Shown: one piece after another, positions 63,340-64,000 of the stretch
Numbering within the stretch: position 1 is the stretch's first letter
How the letters are laid out: each line of letters begins with the position of its first letter
From: Neoechinorhynchus agilis
Taxonomy: Eukaryota; Acanthocephala
DNA length: 64,000 nucleotides
Direction: 5' to 3'
Assembly (NCBI GenBank): GCA_051530055.1
Contig: CM121342.1
Location: 11,036,001-11,100,000 of the forward strand
Made by a program: the position numbers and the translations under genes
The notes under the pieces: model-generated
What the model saw: the letters and a program-made list of their open reading frames with translations, nothing else
What the model was told of the DNA's origin: nothing
Database searches by the model: none

Positions 63340-64000
63340 TCATGGATAAGATTATAATTTGATAAGTTTATGAAGCTTATTAAAACATCTAAAAAAGAAG
63401 GAAAACCTAAGTTCAGGAGGGCGACCTCTCCCGAAAAAACAGATAGAGCCTCCTATGAGAGCTTTTAGAACGGGTAATATAATGTTAAAATTCAAATCAA
63501 GATATTTGGCACTATTAAGAACATATTTGATTTTTAGAAAGGTATTATTAATCGATGAATTAATTAAAAATCTAAATGTCTTGGAGGGGAAGTCGATTCC
63601 TAGAACCCTGGTAAATTTCTTAATGTTGGAGGAGTTAAAATTGTGGTAATTAATTAAATTATTGATTAAAACTTTCCTAGAAGAGAGCGAGTTAGTGAGG
63701 AGGATAAAAAAAGTTTTATTGGCATTGATGGCAAGATTAGCCAATTTCAACTCTGAGCTAAGGATACTCAGAGCTGCTTGAATGTTGCAGAGAAAGATAT
63801 CGTCTGCATATATCGGAGGAAAGATACCCCTGGGTAGTTTCAATTTCTTAAAGATAAAAATAAGGCAGATAAGGAAAAGAGTAGGGGATACTTAAGAGCC
63901 TTGGGGACCCCCAAACGGAAAAAGAATTTGGTTTTTGAGGGATCCACCTCACAATAAAAGGAATTTGATTCAAGTAAGTAATTAATTTTATATATAAGAT
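63340..64000 (-). mobile_element. LINE reverse transcriptase, runs off the window end
   Basis: Minus strand: FPFGGPQGS near 63910 (QGS motif), then frame 63843-63352 with PRGIFPPIYADDIFLCN (the YADD catalytic box), LKLANLAINANKTFFIL (LNxxKT step), FTRVLGIDFPSKTF and ILPVLKALIGGSICFFG. A stop between the QGS motif and YADD shows decay. It continues beyond position 64000, so its 5' part is unseen. Possibly the RT of family 4. Confidence 0.8.

Noticed and set aside
1-64000. CRISPR arrays, operons or other prokaryotic systems
   Set aside because: Spliced animal genes, poly(A) signals and LINE/SINE/PLE content show a eukaryotic nuclear genome; no regularly spaced repeat array was seen.

Overview
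The window is animal nuclear DNA: AT-rich, with multi-exon protein genes, very short introns (many 43-56 nt) and many retroelement remains. The host genes (SLC34 and SLC4 transporters, DEPDC5, NOL12, RBM26/27, a G9a/SETMAR-type SET protein, a nucleoredoxin-like protein, glutaredoxins) point to a bilaterian invertebrate. The sequence does not let me place it more narrowly. Gene models below were joined by hand from splice signals, reading-frame phase and family alignment from memory; no search was run.

Layout. 1-1.8 kb: no gene seen. 1.8-5.1 kb: complete 10-exon Na/phosphate cotransporter (+). 5.55-6.87 kb: three-exon SET methyltransferase (+) whose second intron holds a ~380-bp hairpin element; it meets a two-exon nucleoredoxin-like gene (-, 6.87-7.72 kb) tail to tail with overlapping stop codons. 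8-9.1 kb: LINE 3' fragment. 9.2-14.7 kb: mostly gene-empty, with a leucine-rich-repeat remnant near 10 kb. 14.7-19.9 kb: complete 12-exon SLC4 bicarbonate transporter (+). 20.3-32.6 kb: repeat-rich block with tRNA-derived SINEs, a short TG...CA terminal-repeat element, two copies of one LINE family, Penelope-like elements (PLEs), a broken LRR gene and a Gag-like fossil. 33.9-34.2 kb: small secreted Thr-rich protein gene (-). 35.5-41.1 kb: DEPDC5 (-), then NOL12/Rrp17 (-, 41.4-42.1 kb); both lie between two ~525-bp direct repeats that are the 5' part of a LINE, and the second repeat leads into a decayed LINE (43.4-47.6 kb). 48.3-48.7 kb: Tctex-type dynein light chain-like frame (-). 48.8-50.6 kb: RBM26/27-like RNA-binding protein (-). 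51-59.4 kb: the most striking region, two near-identical triple-glutaredoxin genes in opposite orientation in ~1.6-kb inverted arms around a 3.4-kb spacer with a multi-exon coiled-coil gene, bordered by PLE copies. 59.4-64 kb: LINE fragments on both strands.

The host genes do not form one pathway. They cover membrane transport (phosphate, bicarbonate), redox (nucleoredoxin, glutaredoxins), mTORC1 nutrient signalling (DEPDC5), ribosome biogenesis (NOL12), RNA processing (RBM26/27) and chromatin (SET). What ties the region together is rearrangement by retroelements: inverted duplication, direct repeats around host genes, element-filled introns and scattered LRR fragments.
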